The notes: generated by a model from the letters alone, not told the origin. A stretch of DNA of 46,055 bases from Planctomycetia bacterium (GCA_020849035.1 JADLHC010000028.1:1-46055); one strand, 5' to 3'. Shown: positions 1-9,698, counted from the stretch's first letter. Numbers and translations are program-made.

Positions 1-1150
1 TACGCCCCCGCCTTACGCCCCCGCCGTTCCCCGGCGGCTCATACGAGCACCACGGATCCGTCTCCAGCCAGTCCCCCGTCAGCGCGAAGGCCCGCGACCG
101 GGACCCGCCGCAGTTCTCCGCGAAGGGGCAGCGGCCGCAGCGGCCCTTGAGTTTCGTGACGTCTCGCAGGTCGCGGAAGAGCTGCGAGTCGCGGTAGGCG
201 TCGGCGAGAGACGTCTCGCGCACGTTGCCGGCGGACATCGGCAGGAAACCGCTCGGGAAGATCCCGCCGAGGTGCGAGATGAACACGAAGCCGTTGCCGG
301 CGTTCACGCCGCGGTGCGCCATCTGCATCGAGCCCTTGCCGTCCTTCGCCGCCGGCCCGGACGCCTGGTGCTTCGGCGCGGCGCGGCCGTGCTCCTCCTC
401 CCGGCGCTGCGCGAGGAAACGGCGGTAGTGCGGCGCCTCCGTGACCTTCAGGATGTACTTCTGGCGGTTCTGCGCCTTCATCAGGATCTCGAACAGCTCC
501 TCGCAGTGCGTCGCGTTGAGCCCCGCGATGTCGGTGCCGCGGCCGGTCGGGACGAGGAAGAACACTTCCCAGAAGACCACTCCCAGCTTCTCGACGAGGT
601 CGGCCATCTGCTGCAGGTAGACGCTCGACCCGCCCCAGACGCACGAGTTCACCTGCGGCGGGATGCCCGCTTCCTTCGCCCACGCGATCCCCTGCAGCGT
701 CTTGTCGAACGCCCCCGGCACGCCGCGGAAGGCGTCGTGCAGCTCGGCGCTCGGGAAGTCGAGCGAGAACGCGACCTGGTCGAGGCCGGCGTCCTTGAGG
801 CGGAAGATCAGGTCGCGCGTGAGCCGCGGCGTCGCGGCGGGGATCGTCGCCATGCGCAGGCCGCGCTTCTTGCCGTGCTTCACGAGCTCGATGAGGTCGT
901 CGCGCGTCGCGGGGTCGCCGCCCGACAGCACCATAAGCGGCGCGCCCATGTCCGCGACCTCGTCGATGAGCTTCTTCCCTTCCTTCGTCGTCAGCTCGCC
1001 CGGGATCGGCCCGGCGATGGCATTGGCGCGGCAGTGCTTGCAAGCGAGGTCGCAGGCCTGGGTGGTTTCCCAGATGACGATGAAGGGGGTCTTGTCGAAA
1101 TCCACGGCGGGCATGGCGACGGTGGGGGCGGGGGCGGCAAGGCGGGGCAT
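1..1150 (-). CDS. Radical SAM/SPASM protein, 3' end cut by window
   Basis: The frame stays open to base 1, so the C-terminus is missing. The start is the ATG at 1150, with GGAG about 9 nt upstream; a second in-frame ATG lies at 1114. The N-terminus carries the radical SAM cluster motif CDLACKHC (C33, C37, C40), which binds the 4Fe-4S cluster that cleaves S-adenosylmethionine, followed by the glycine-rich 'VLSGGDP' SAM-binding stretch. The C-terminal 'GRCGRCPFAENCGGSRSRAF' is a SPASM-type auxiliary Fe-S domain. From memory it matches the family modelled as TIGR04053, related to heme d1 and peptide-modifying radical SAM enzymes. No precursor peptide or heme gene is visible, so the substrate is unknown. 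It diverges from gltA. Confidence 0.88.
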   Translation of the reverse strand, partial: MPRLAAPAPTVAMPAVDFDKTPFIVIWETTQACDLACKHCRANAIAGPIPGELTTKEGKKLIDEVADMGAPLMVLSGGDPATRDDLIELVKHGKKRGLRMATIPAATPRLTRDLIFRLKDAGLDQVAFSLDFPSAELHDAFRGVPGAFDKTLQGIAWAKEAGIPPQVNSCVWGGSSVYLQQMADLVEKLGVVFWEVFFLVPTGRGTDIAGLNATHCEELFEILMKAQNRQKYILKVTEAPHYRRFLAQRREEEHGRAAPKHQASGPAAKDGKGSMQMAHRGVNAGNGFVFISHLGGIFPSGFLPMSAGNVRETSLADAYRDSQLFRDLRDVTKLKGRCGRCPFAENCGGSRSRAFALTGDWLETDPWCSYEPPGNGGGVRRGR

Positions 1151-1209
1151 GCGGGGGGCTCCGAAGGTGAGAGGACATGGTAGGCGGCGGGGCGGCGCTC
1201 GGGAATCCC

Positions 1210-1237
1210 TTGTCCTCTTCGCAGCGGAGGGTATCTT
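1210..1237 (+). promoter_or_regulatory. Candidate sigma70 promoter of gltA
   Basis: A -35 like TTGTCC (1210-1215) and a -10 like TATCTT (1232-1237) are separated by 16 bp. They leave a leader of about 55 nt before the GTG start at 1301. Assigned by eye. Confidence 0.4.
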
Positions 1238-1300
1238 TCAGCCAGACAGCCCGCCCCGCCACTCACGCACCTTCGTTCCGCACCGCTCAAGGAGTTTCCC

Positions 1301-2590
<1,290 letters not shown>

Positions 2591-2593
2591 GAC

Positions 2594-4270
2594 CTACTTC
2601 ACGGCCTCGAGCTTCCCGCCCTTCGAGAGGGTGTAGAACTTCCCCGCTTCCACCTTCTCGAAGACCTGCGTCGTGTTCGCCTTGTCCGGCCAGCGCACCT
2701 CGACGCGGTCGAGGACCTTCGACTTGCCCGCGCCGAACCGGCAGTCCGAGTCGTCGCGGTGGCCGCCGATGCCAAGGCAGCCCTGCACCTCGCGGATCTG
2801 GCGGTGGCCGCCCGTGGTCACGGTGACCCGCGCGCCGGTCGCCTGCCCCTTCAGCCGCAAGTTGAAGAACGTGTTCCCGGCGCGGGCCGGGGCGAGGTTG
2901 CGGAACAGCCCGCAGACCGCGGGGTGCTTCTTCTGGAGCGCCTCGTCGAAGCGCATGTGCCAGCGCGAGACGAGGACGTCGGTGGCGCCGTCGCGGTCGA
3001 CGTCGGCGAAGGAGATGCCGGTGGCCTGGACCCACTCGAAGCCGAGCCGGGCGGTCCAGTCCTCGAACTTTCCGGAGCCGTCGGAGGCCTGGTGGTAGAG
3101 CTTGAAGAGCTGCGGGTCCGGGTAGTCGGAGGAGGCGACGACGAGGTCCTGCCAGCCGTCGTTGTCCACATCGAGCCAGGAGGCGTGGAGGTCGCCCCAG
3201 TTCTCCTGCGTCGCCTGCACGTTGACGGCGGGAGGCTTGCGCGGAATGCGGAACGGGTCGCGCTCGAAGGCCCAGCCGCCGGCCTTGCCCGTGTTCACGA
3301 GCATCATGGACGGGTCCACGGCGCGCCAGTCCCAGTGCCGGATCGTCGCCTGGAAGACGTCCATGTCGCCGTCGCAGTCGAAGTCCGCAGCCGGCGCCGA
3401 GAACAGGAACACGTTGCAGTACTCGCTGTCCGGCCCGCCGTACGCGAACCACCGCCCGCGCGTGTCGCAGTCGAACCCCGTCTCCTTCGCCACGTCCGTG
3501 AACGTCCCGTCGCCGTTGTTCCGCCAGAGGAGGTTCCAGCGACCGGCGTAGGTGCCGACCAGCAGGTCCTGCCTGCCGTCGTTGTTCCAGTCCGTGTGCG
3601 TTGCGCAGAAGATCGGACGCCGCGAGTCGCGCTTCTCCGGCTCCGCGTCCCCCTCGATCCCCGCGGCCTTCGTCACGTCCTCGAACGTGCCGTCCCCCTT
3701 GCCGCGGTACAGCGGGCTCACCAGCACCTCCGGCGACTTCCACGGGTGCTTCCACCAGTTCCCCACGAACAGGTCCGTCCTGTCGTCCCCGTCGTAGTCG
3801 AGGAACATCGCCGTGCACGTCGTCTGCGGATCGGTCGAGATCCCGGTGTCCTTCTTCAGCGCGAACCCGCCCTTGCCGTCGCCCAGCCACAGCTCGTTGC
3901 GCCGCCCGTGGTCCTTGAACCCCTCCCCCTCCGGGTCGATGTTGAACGTCACGAACAGGTCCAGGTTCCCGTCGTTGTCCGCGTCGCCGAGGGCCAGCCC
4001 GTGCGCCGGCACCGCCGGGTCGGACTTGTCGTCGGGCGCGAAGGGCCTGTCGTTTGCGCTCCGCACGAATTTCGCGCCCTTCTCGTTCAGGAAGATCTTT
4101 CCGCCGTTCACGATCGCGTCGGGGTAGCCGTCGTTGTTGAGGTCGGCGAAGTAGACGCCGTACGGCGAGTCCTGGCCGGCGAGGCCGGCGCGCTCGGTCC
4201 AGTCCTCGAACAGCGGGGCCTCGGCGCGGGCGGCGAGCGGCAGGGCGAGGGCGAGCAGCAGGATTCTCAC
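2594..4270 (-). CDS. Secreted FG-GAP/VCBS repeat protein with ASPIC/UnbV C-terminus
   Basis: This 558-residue protein starts with a signal peptide (MRILLLALALPLAARA, then EAPLFEDWTERAGL). Repeated calcium-loop motifs of the DxNxDGxxD type follow (DLNNDGYPD, DADNDGNLD, DYDGDDRTD, DWNNDGRQD, DVDNDGWQD, DVDRDGATD), typical of FG-GAP/VCBS beta-propellers. The C-terminus has the ASPIC/UnbV pattern: 'GARVTVTTGGHRQIREVQGC', later 'RFGAG' and 'VEVRWPD'. Such proteins are exported and bind calcium; their ligands are mostly unknown. The GTG start at 4270 has a GAGGAG ribosome site. The stop of the NAT gene lies 10 bp upstream, so the two are probably co-transcribed. Confidence 0.9.
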   Translation of the reverse strand: MRILLLALALPLAARAEAPLFEDWTERAGLAGQDSPYGVYFADLNNDGYPDAIVNGGKIFLNEKGAKFVRSANDRPFAPDDKSDPAVPAHGLALGDADNDGNLDLFVTFNIDPEGEGFKDHGRRNELWLGDGKGGFALKKDTGISTDPQTTCTAMFLDYDGDDRTDLFVGNWWKHPWKSPEVLVSPLYRGKGDGTFEDVTKAAGIEGDAEPEKRDSRRPIFCATHTDWNNDGRQDLLVGTYAGRWNLLWRNNGDGTFTDVAKETGFDCDTRGRWFAYGGPDSEYCNVFLFSAPAADFDCDGDMDVFQATIRHWDWRAVDPSMMLVNTGKAGGWAFERDPFRIPRKPPAVNVQATQENWGDLHASWLDVDNDGWQDLVVASSDYPDPQLFKLYHQASDGSGKFEDWTARLGFEWVQATGISFADVDRDGATDVLVSRWHMRFDEALQKKHPAVCGLFRNLAPARAGNTFFNLRLKGQATGARVTVTTGGHRQIREVQGCLGIGGHRDDSDCRFGAGKSKVLDRVEVRWPDKANTTQVFEKVEAGKFYTLSKGGKLEAVK

Positions 4271-4280
4271 GGGGGGCTCC

Positions 4281-5147
4281 TCAGGGACGTTTCGACGGCG
4301 GCTTGCGCGTGGCGGGCGGCGGTTTCGGGCCGGCGGGAGGCTCGAACGACGCGGCGAGCGCGCCGGACGCCTCCCAGGCCTCGACGATGCGGGCGGACAG
4401 TCCGATCTCTTCCCTCAGCGCGCGCCGGAGCTCCTCCGCGTCGAGGTCGCGGCTGGAGCGGCCGGCGGCGGTCTTTCCGAAGCGGGTGCGGCCGTAGAGG
4501 ATGACGATCTCGCCGGGGCGGTTGCGGCGCGCGAAGAGGCGCTGGTTGAACGGGCTGGCGGCGCGCGAGGCCTCGTAGCCTGCGAGATAGGCGGCGTGGT
4601 CGCTCGGGTCGACGAGGATGCGGCAGGGCAGGTACTCGGGGTTGGGAGGCAGGTCCGCCCACACGACGTGCGAGCCGTCCACGGCCTCGACCTCGGCGGC
4701 GAACACGGGGTCGTCCGCGACGTAGATGCCGGGGCCGAGCGGCAGCGGCGCGCCCGTCAGCATCGACGAGTCGGCCAGCCAGTCGTCCGCGCCGAACCGC
4801 ACCTTCACGCTCCCGTGGTTCAGCACCCCCAGGTCGCGCATCGCCCCCGCCACGCGCCGCGCCGCGAACCCGCACGATTCCAGCAGCGCGCACAGCGCGT
4901 GGCTCGTCGGCCAGCACGTCCCCCCCGTCCCGTGCTCCAGCCACGCCTCGAAGAACTCCGGCGCTTCCGAGCCCGGCAACGCCCCGCCGGAGCGAAGGGC
5001 GATCATCTTGCGGACGTTGTCGAAGGGGACGGCGGCGCACCAGGCGCCGTAGAGGGCGCGGAGGCCGGCGAGGTCGGCGGCGGGAGGCCTGGGGAACCCG
5101 AGCCGGGCGAGGACGCGGTCGCGAAGAGGGCGGTCGAGGGGGATCAC
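4281..5147 (-). CDS. Arylamine N-acetyltransferase-like protein
   Basis: This 288-residue protein belongs to the NAT family, which moves acetyl from acetyl-CoA to arylamines, hydrazines or related amines through a Cys-His-Asp triad. The triad is visible: Cys78 in GGTCWP (the family usually has GGxCxE), His111 in NHGSVKV and Asp126 in WLADSS. The conserved N-terminal VPFDN is present at 40-44. The last ~20 residues are Pro/Lys rich. The GTG start at 5147 has no Shine-Dalgarno sequence but does have TAGACT 8 nt upstream. It lies directly upstream of the FG-GAP gene on the same strand. The divergent cysteine motif leaves open a role in acyl transfer within an unknown pathway. Confidence 0.8.
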   Translation of the reverse strand: MIPLDRPLRDRVLARLGFPRPPAADLAGLRALYGAWCAAVPFDNVRKMIALRSGGALPGSEAPEFFEAWLEHGTGGTCWPTSHALCALLESCGFAARRVAGAMRDLGVLNHGSVKVRFGADDWLADSSMLTGAPLPLGPGIYVADDPVFAAEVEAVDGSHVVWADLPPNPEYLPCRILVDPSDHAAYLAGYEASRAASPFNQRLFARRNRPGEIVILYGRTRFGKTAAGRSSRDLDAEELRRALREEIGLSARIVEAWEASGALAASFEPPAGPKPPPATRKPPSKRP

Positions 5148-5155
5148 GGAAGTCG

Positions 5156-5161
5156 AGTCTA
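5156..5161 (-). promoter_or_regulatory. -10 element of a near-leaderless promoter (NAT gene)
   Basis: TAGACT on the minus strand ends 8 nt before the GTG at 5147, and no Shine-Dalgarno sequence is present. This is the TAnnnT pattern seen before several genes in this window. Confidence 0.4.
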
Positions 5162-5186
5162 AGAAATCCCCGCGCGGCGTCGCGCG

Positions 5187-6623
5187 TTACCGCCCGCGGC
5201 GGTGCCGCCCGCGCAGGCGTCCCGCAACCGGCCGCTGCCCCGGCGGGTGCGCGGCATGCCCGTGCCCGCCTCCGTGCGCGGGCCGCTGCGGATGCGCCGG
5301 GGGATGGGAGTGCCCCTGGGTGGGAGCGTGCGCGGGCCGGGACGGATGCGCGGGCGCATGGCCGTGCCCGTGCCCGCCTCCGTGCACCTGGCGCGGCGGA
5401 TGTGCCGGGGCATGCCCGTGGGCCAGCCCGCCCTCTCGCGCCCCCGCGTACCCGCCCGCCCTCCCTCCCGCGTACCCGCCCTCCCGCGCACCCGCGAACC
5501 TGCCCTCGTACCCCGCCATCACCGGGATCCGCATCCGGATCAGCTTCTCGATGTCCGCCAGCTCCCCGCGCTCCTCCGGCGAACAGAACGCGATCGCCGC
5601 GCCGCTCGCGCCGGCCCGCGCCGTGCGGCCGATCCGGTGCACGTAGCTGTCAGGGACGTTCGGGAGGTCGTAGTTGAAGACGTGCGTGATCCCCTCCACG
5701 TCGATCCCGCGCGCCGCGATGTCCGTCGCCACCAGCACCCGCACCCGCCCCTTCGAGAAATCCTTCAGCGCCCGCTCACGCGCCGTCTGCGCCTTGTTCC
5801 CGTGGATCGCGTCCGACCGCACGCCGACCTTCTCCAGCTGCCGCGCCAGCTTGTTCGCCCCGTGCTTCGTCCGCGTGAACACCAGCGCCCGCTGGATCGC
5901 CGGGTCCCGCAGCAGCTTCTGCAGCAGCGTGAACTTCTCCCCCTTGTCCACGAAACAGATCGACTGCGCGATCTTCTCCACCGTCGTCGCCGTCGGCGTC
6001 ACCTCGACCCGCACAGGGTGCACGAGGATGTCGTGCGCCAGCTGCTGGATGTCCCGCGGCATCGTCGCGCTGAAGAACAGCGTCTGCCGCTTCTTCGGCA
6101 CCGCGCTCACGATCCGCCGCACGTCGTGGATGAACCCCAGGTCGAGCATCCGGTCCGCCTCGTCGAGCACCAGCACCTCGACATGCCCGAGCTTCACGAA
6201 CCCCTGCTGCATCAGGTCCAGCAGCCGCCCCGGCGTCGCCACCACCACGTCCACCCCGTGCCTCAGCGCCTGCACCTGCGGGTTCTGCCCGACGCCGCCG
6301 TAGATCACCGTGTGCCGGAACGGCAGGTGCCGCCCGTACGCGCGGAACGAATCCCCGATCTGCGTCGCCAGCTCCCGCGTCGGCGCCAGCACCAGCACCC
6401 GGATCGGCCGCACGTGAGGCACCGGCTGGCCGTGCAGGCGTTGCAGGATTGGAAGCGCGAACGCGGCCGTCTTGCCCGTGCCCGTCTGCGCGCAGCCCAG
6501 CAGGTCCTTGCCGGCCAGCGCGTGCGGGATCGACTGCTGCTGGATCGGCGTCGGCGTGACGTACCCCTCCTCGTGCACGGCGCGGAGGAGAGGCTCGATG
6601 AGATGGAGGTCGGTGAAGCGCAT
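5187..6623 (-). CDS. rhlE: DEAD-box ATP-dependent RNA helicase, RhlE type, with His/Gly-rich tail
   Basis: This 478-residue helicase unwinds or remodels RNA duplexes using ATP. Motifs run in order: Q motif TPTPIQQQ (24-30), Walker A AQTGTGKT (45-52), PTRELATQ (81-88), DEAD (154-157), SAT (185-187), DIAARGID (301-308) and [10 protein letters not shown] (329-338). The core ends near residue 370. The remaining ~105 residues are an unusual low-complexity tail: first Gly/Ala/Tyr/Arg repeats of about 8 residues ([16 protein letters not shown]), then about three 17-18-residue units built on 'APAHPxRPxH' and 'GGGHGHGH', ending in a basic RGRHRRGR. The start is an ATG with AAAGGA upstream. Such tails usually help bind RNA or drive condensates; metal binding by the histidines is possible. 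Confidence 0.93.
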   Translation of the reverse strand: MRFTDLHLIEPLLRAVHEEGYVTPTPIQQQSIPHALAGKDLLGCAQTGTGKTAAFALPILQRLHGQPVPHVRPIRVLVLAPTRELATQIGDSFRAYGRHLPFRHTVIYGGVGQNPQVQALRHGVDVVVATPGRLLDLMQQGFVKLGHVEVLVLDEADRMLDLGFIHDVRRIVSAVPKKRQTLFFSATMPRDIQQLAHDILVHPVRVEVTPTATTVEKIAQSICFVDKGEKFTLLQKLLRDPAIQRALVFTRTKHGANKLARQLEKVGVRSDAIHGNKAQTARERALKDFSKGRVRVLVATDIAARGIDVEGITHVFNYDLPNVPDSYVHRIGRTARAGASGAAIAFCSPEERGELADIEKLIRMRIPVMAGYEGRFAGAREGGYAGGRAGGYAGAREGGLAHGHAPAHPPRQVHGGGHGHGHAPAHPSRPAHAPTQGHSHPPAHPQRPAHGGGHGHAAHPPGQRPVAGRLRGRHRRGR

Positions 6624-6648
6624 CCGGGTGTCCTTTGAAGGGGCGCGG

Positions 6649-6654
6649 AGGATA
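6649..6654 (-). promoter_or_regulatory. Candidate extended -10 of rhlE
   Basis: The minus strand reads GTGCTATCCT, a TATCCT hexamer with an extended TGn. It lies 25 nt upstream of the ATG at 6623, leaving room for the AAAGGA ribosome site. The same GTGCTA core precedes other genes here (13519-13524, 14731-14736). Confidence 0.4.
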
Positions 6655-6668
6655 GCACGCCCCCCGGG

Positions 6669-7007
6669 TTACCGCCCTTCCAACTCGGCGAGCTGCTTCT
6701 TCGACGCCAGCCCGCGCCACGCTTCCTCGACGAGTGCCCTCAGCTCCGCCGGCTTCACCCCGCGGAACTGCACCAGCGTCCACCCGCCCTGCGCGCCGCC
6801 CTTGGGGACCGAGAACACGTCCGGCTTCGCGTCCACGAGCGCCGCGCGCGTCTCCGGCCCGAGCCGCAGAACCCCCTGCGCCCCGTCGGGCCAGATCGTG
6901 GCGAAGATCCGCCCGCGGACGCGGAAGTCCGGGTGATCCTGGTGCGAGGATTCCTCGGCGCCAGGGAGGGCGAGGGCGGCACGGCGGAGGTCGGTGGCGG
7001 TGGACAT
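6669..7007 (-). CDS. MmcQ/YjbR family protein
   Basis: This 112-residue protein matches the MmcQ/YjbR (DUF419) fold, a small CyaY-like DNA-binding-type domain. Typical features are 'LPGAEESSHQDHPDFRVRGRI' (as two overlapping halves), 'FATIWPDGAQGVLRLGPE' and the terminal 'LVEEAWRGLASKKQL'. The molecular role of the family is not firmly known. The ATG at 7007 has AGGA about 8 nt upstream. It lies just downstream of the zeta toxin on the same strand (12 bp away from its far end), but nothing ties it functionally to that module. Confidence 0.85.
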   Translation of the reverse strand: MSTATDLRRAALALPGAEESSHQDHPDFRVRGRIFATIWPDGAQGVLRLGPETRAALVDAKPDVFSVPKGGAQGGWTLVQFRGVKPAELRALVEEAWRGLASKKQLAELEGR

Positions 7008-7026
7008 GTGGAGTCCTGATTCTGCC

Positions 7027-7614
7027 CTAATCCCGCTTCCCAGGGAGAGTGCGAAACCAGGACGGGAGGGCGTTCGCGAGAAAGACCGGTTCCCCGTCCT
7101 CGAACACGGCGAGTTTCCGGTACGGGTCCGCCAGGTCCCCGTTGTCGAGGACCATGACGAGCGGCAGCTTCGAGATGGCCCGCTTGAGATTGGCGAGCGT
7201 CCGCGGGAAGCGCTCCTTGAGTTTGTCCGTCGGCACGTCGTGCCCGCCCTGTGTGACGCGCATGGCCACGCGCTGGTCGGAGACGTTCGCGGAAGGGATG
7301 CCGACGAAGCACAGGGCGACGCCGTAGCCGGCCGCGGCCGCCTGCCGGAGGAACTCGACCTTCTCGCCGGCCGGATCGGAGAAGACGGTCTCGAACACGA
7401 AGCTCTCTCGCTGCTTCAGGAGTTCGCGGCGGAGCGCGTCCGCGACGGCGGCGGCCTTGTACGGGTCCAGGTCGAGTTCCCGGGCGATCTCGTCGGCGTT
7501 GACGAACCGCAGGCCGCTGTCGCGGAGGAAGGAGTTGTAGAACGTGGACTTCCCGGCGCCGTTCGGGCCGGCGATGGCGACGACGACCGGCCGCGCATCC
7601 AGGCGCGGGGGCAT
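7027..7614 (-). CDS. Zeta toxin family kinase
   Basis: This 195-residue P-loop protein has Walker A GPNGAGKST at 16-24 and the 'NADEIA' motif (Asp41) that marks zeta/PezT toxins. Those toxins phosphorylate UDP-N-acetylglucosamine or related sugars and block cell-wall synthesis. The start is the ATG at 7614, which overlaps the stop of the upstream antitoxin as ATGA and so suggests translational coupling. A longer frame exists upstream but is arginine-rich shadow sequence. It lacks an epsilon-type antitoxin and pairs instead with a ParD-like protein. Some chromosomal zeta proteins act on other substrates, so toxicity is inferred from family and context. Confidence 0.87.
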   Translation of the reverse strand: MPPRLDARPVVVAIAGPNGAGKSTFYNSFLRDSGLRFVNADEIARELDLDPYKAAAVADALRRELLKQRESFVFETVFSDPAGEKVEFLRQAAAAGYGVALCFVGIPSANVSDQRVAMRVTQGGHDVPTDKLKERFPRTLANLKRAISKLPLVMVLDNGDLADPYRKLAVFEDGEPVFLANALPSWFRTLPGKRD

Positions 7615-7994
7615 CAGCGGGCGCGCCGTCCGGCCGCGCGGAACTTGCGGTTCACGAACTTCCCCACGGTCCGGGTGCCGTCCTTCTCGATGCGGACGAG
7701 CAGGCCGGGCTGCCCCGGCGCGGCCTCGTAGTGCGGAAACGGGCGTGTCGCCAGGTAATCCGCGACGCGCTTCCGGCCCGCGGCGGTCCCGGGCTGCGCC
7801 AGCAACTCGGACAGCGGGCGCTCCGCGCCGGACTTCCGGAGGGCAAGGAGTTCGGGGACGTGGAGCATCGCCTCGACCGCCCGGCCGAGGCCGGCCCAGA
7901 ACTCGATCTGCCCGGCAATCGAGCGCGCGGCGACCTTCCCGGTCACGCGGGCGTCGAGAACGAGGTCGTCGGACAGCTTGACGGGTTGGCTCAT
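7614..7994 (-). CDS. ParD-like antitoxin
   Basis: This 126-residue protein opens with MSQPVKLSDDLVLDARVTG and continues SIAGQIEFWAGLGRAVE, the ribbon-helix-helix-type ParD_like signature (PF11903 from memory). It probably binds operator DNA and neutralises the zeta protein encoded next to it. The C-terminal half (GTAAGRKRVADYLAT and beyond) ends in the basic stretch FVNRKFRAAGRRAR. The chosen start is the ATG at 7994; the frame is open further upstream, but that extension is arginine-rich and crosses the operator. No ribosome site is present. A TACCAT hexamer lies 6 nt upstream, so the message is probably leaderless. Confidence 0.82.
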   Translation of the reverse strand: MSQPVKLSDDLVLDARVTGKVAARSIAGQIEFWAGLGRAVEAMLHVPELLALRKSGAERPLSELLAQPGTAAGRKRVADYLATRPFPHYEAAPGQPGLLVRIEKDGTRTVGKFVNRKFRAAGRRAR

Positions 7995-8000
7995 GGCGAA

Positions 8001-8019
8001 ATGGTAGCAAAATGCTACC
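8001..8019 (-). promoter_or_regulatory. Toxin-antitoxin operator palindrome fused to the -10 element
   Basis: A perfect inverted repeat, GGTAGCA-AAA-TGCTACC, spans 8003-8019. On the minus strand its last arm plus two bases forms TACCAT (8006 to 8001), a -10-like hexamer 6 nt before the antitoxin ATG at 7994. A repressor bound here would cover the promoter, the usual toxin-antitoxin autoregulation. Confidence 0.72.
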
Positions 8020-8026
8020 GCCCCGG

Positions 8027-8392
8027 CTACAGCGCCTTCATCACTTCCCCGTGCGCCGTCAGCACGTGCGGGCTCTGCTGCAGCGCGTCGGCGTAGCGGC
8101 GCTGGAACTCGGTTCCGGCCTCGTCGGGGGCGAGAAGCGCCCGGATGCGCCCGACGGCGTCCACGCGGTCGGCGTCGTTGAGCGCGACTCCGGCCTCGAG
8201 CATGTCGTCGAGCGCGATGATGAGCGCCGTCATCGGCTTCAGCCACGCGAACGCCGGGTCCGTCGTCAGCACGCGCAGGAACGCCGCGCCGGAGACGCGG
8301 CCGTGCTGGCGCTCGTAGTCCTCGCGCTCGAGGGCGATCAGGATGCGGTGCAGCTCCAGGAGCCGCAGCCGGACGGCCGTCAGCTGTTCCAT
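8027..8392 (-). CDS. Small helical protein of unknown function
   Basis: This 121-residue protein starts at the ATG at 8392, which overlaps the TAA of the preceding secreted-protein gene (TAATG), so the two are translationally coupled. The sequence is almost entirely predicted helix. Recognisable features are 'LHRILIALEREDYERQHGRV', 'DPAFAWLKPMTALIIALDD' and 'FQRRYADALQQSPHVLTAHG'. I recall similar uncharacterised proteins in Proteobacteria with the same 'FAWLRPLSALI' core but know no function. No signal peptide or membrane segment is obvious. It lies just upstream of the ParD-like/zeta operator but is not part of that module by sequence. Confidence 0.7.
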   Translation of the reverse strand: MEQLTAVRLRLLELHRILIALEREDYERQHGRVSGAAFLRVLTTDPAFAWLKPMTALIIALDDMLEAGVALNDADRVDAVGRIRALLAPDEAGTEFQRRYADALQQSPHVLTAHGEVMKAL

Positions 8393-9120
8393 TACCCCTT
8401 GAACAGCGTCGCCTTCGCGTCCGTCCCCCAGTCCGCCAGCGACAGCGTGGACTTCACGCGCCCGTCGAACTGCATCGAATAGAGCCCGCCCTTCCACGAG
8501 GGCTTCGACTTCCACGCGATCGTCCCCTCGGAAATGCTCACCCGGCACTCCCCCTTCTCGTCCGTCGCCAGCGGGAACGGGATCCCCTGCGCGACCACGA
8601 TCACCTGCCGGTCCTTCACCGACCCCTCGAACCCCTCCACCTCCGTCTTGATCTCCACCTTCTCCGACTCGTGGTCCTTGTCCTTGATCTTGATCGTCGC
8701 CGTCGCGACCTCCCCCGTCCCCTTCGCCGCGTCGTTCCCCGGGTTCGGCTGCTGCCGCCGCGTCAGGTTCAGCTCCCGCCCCTTCTCCCCCGGCTTCCCC
8801 CAGAACGCCCGCTTCACTTTGCGGTCCTTGATCCCGATCGAGCACAGGATCACCGTCCCCGGGAAGAACTCCGCCGTCGTCCGGTCCTCCTCGATCCACA
8901 CCACGTCCGCCTCGACGCCGACGCACGCCACCCGGTACTCCACCGGCTTCTCCCCGTCTCGCACCAGCTTGTACTTCACCCACTCGCCGTTCTTCGACGA
9001 GGAGAAGTCAAAGTCCACCCAGGCGTTCTCGGAGACGTCGGGTTTGGTGTCCTGGGCGGACGCGGTGGCGGCGAAGAGCGTGGAGAGGGCGGTGACGGCG
9101 AACGCGTGGCGGAAGCGCAT
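8392..9120 (-). CDS. Secreted protein of unknown function
   Basis: This 242-residue protein begins with a signal peptide (MRFRHAFAVTALSTLFAATASA, cleavage before QDTKPD). The rest is mostly beta strand, rich in charged residues (VKYKLVRDGEKPVEYRV, ATIKIKDKDHESEKVEIK). I do not recognise a domain. The ATG at 9120 has GGGAG about 8 nt upstream. It is coupled by TAATG to the small helical gene downstream. Several other secreted proteins in this window (28975-31002, 35862-37391) share the general build of a signal peptide plus a beta-rich body, but I see no alignable motif. Confidence 0.75.
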   Translation of the reverse strand: MRFRHAFAVTALSTLFAATASAQDTKPDVSENAWVDFDFSSSKNGEWVKYKLVRDGEKPVEYRVACVGVEADVVWIEEDRTTAEFFPGTVILCSIGIKDRKVKRAFWGKPGEKGRELNLTRRQQPNPGNDAAKGTGEVATATIKIKDKDHESEKVEIKTEVEGFEGSVKDRQVIVVAQGIPFPLATDEKGECRVSISEGTIAWKSKPSWKGGLYSMQFDGRVKSTLSLADWGTDAKATLFKG

Positions 9121-9182
9121 GACAAGTCTCCCGTTGGAGTTTCCCGAATGATGCCGCGGGCGCGGCGCGGCGGCACCTGAAA

Positions 9183-9698
9183 TCAGGCGCCGGTGAAGAG
9201 CTTCTCGACGGTGCGCATCGGCAGGAACAGGTGCCGCCGGTCGTCCTGGAGCTCGAGGAAGCCGTAGCGCCGATAGAAGGCGCGTGCCGCGTCGTCAATG
9301 GCGACGACCTCGACGGCCCACGCGGCGATGGACCTCGAAACGGCGAGGGAGCGCTCCAGCGCATCGAGGAGGAGGAACTCCCCGAGCCGCTGTCCCTGCG
9401 CGCTCCGGTCCACGGCGAGCCGCGCGAGGTGCACGACGGGGACGGGATATCGCGGGAACCGCTTCGTCTCGCCGGACGGGATGTTCTCGACCTCGACCTG
9501 CCCGCTCCTCAGCGTGTGGAATCCGAGGACGACCTTTTCCCCCGCACGAACGGCCACGAACGTCCGCGCGAGCCCGAGGTCGTCGTTCTGCCGCGCGTAC
9601 CTGTGAAGGAACCCGTCCAGCTCCGCGTTCCCGCAGGCGAATCCGGTCCGCACGTGGTCCTTGCGGATCGGCTCGATCCGCCACGACGCCTCAGCCAC
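9183..9698 (-). CDS. GNAT-family acetyltransferase toxin (TacT/AtaT-like)
   Basis: This 171-residue GNAT protein contains 'HLARLAVDRSAQGQRLGEFL', with the acetyl-CoA pyrophosphate-binding R/QxxGxG/A loop at its core, and ends in 'AARAFYRRYGFLEL', the usual last strand. Family toxins acetylate the amino acid on charged tRNAs and stop translation. The GTG start overlaps the end of the DUF1778 gene by 8 bp, the standard antitoxin-toxin order. The length fits TacT/AtaT toxins. That it is a toxin rather than a plain acetyltransferase is inferred from the antitoxin next to it. Confidence 0.86.
   Translation of the reverse strand: MAEASWRIEPIRKDHVRTGFACGNAELDGFLHRYARQNDDLGLARTFVAVRAGEKVVLGFHTLRSGQVEVENIPSGETKRFPRYPVPVVHLARLAVDRSAQGQRLGEFLLLDALERSLAVSRSIAAWAVEVVAIDDAARAFYRRYGFLELQDDRRHLFLPMRTVEKLFTGA

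Noticed and set aside
39..1262. A 407-residue frame on the minus strand at the left edge
   Set aside because: Shadow frame; the radical SAM motifs are in the neighbouring frame that runs off the window.
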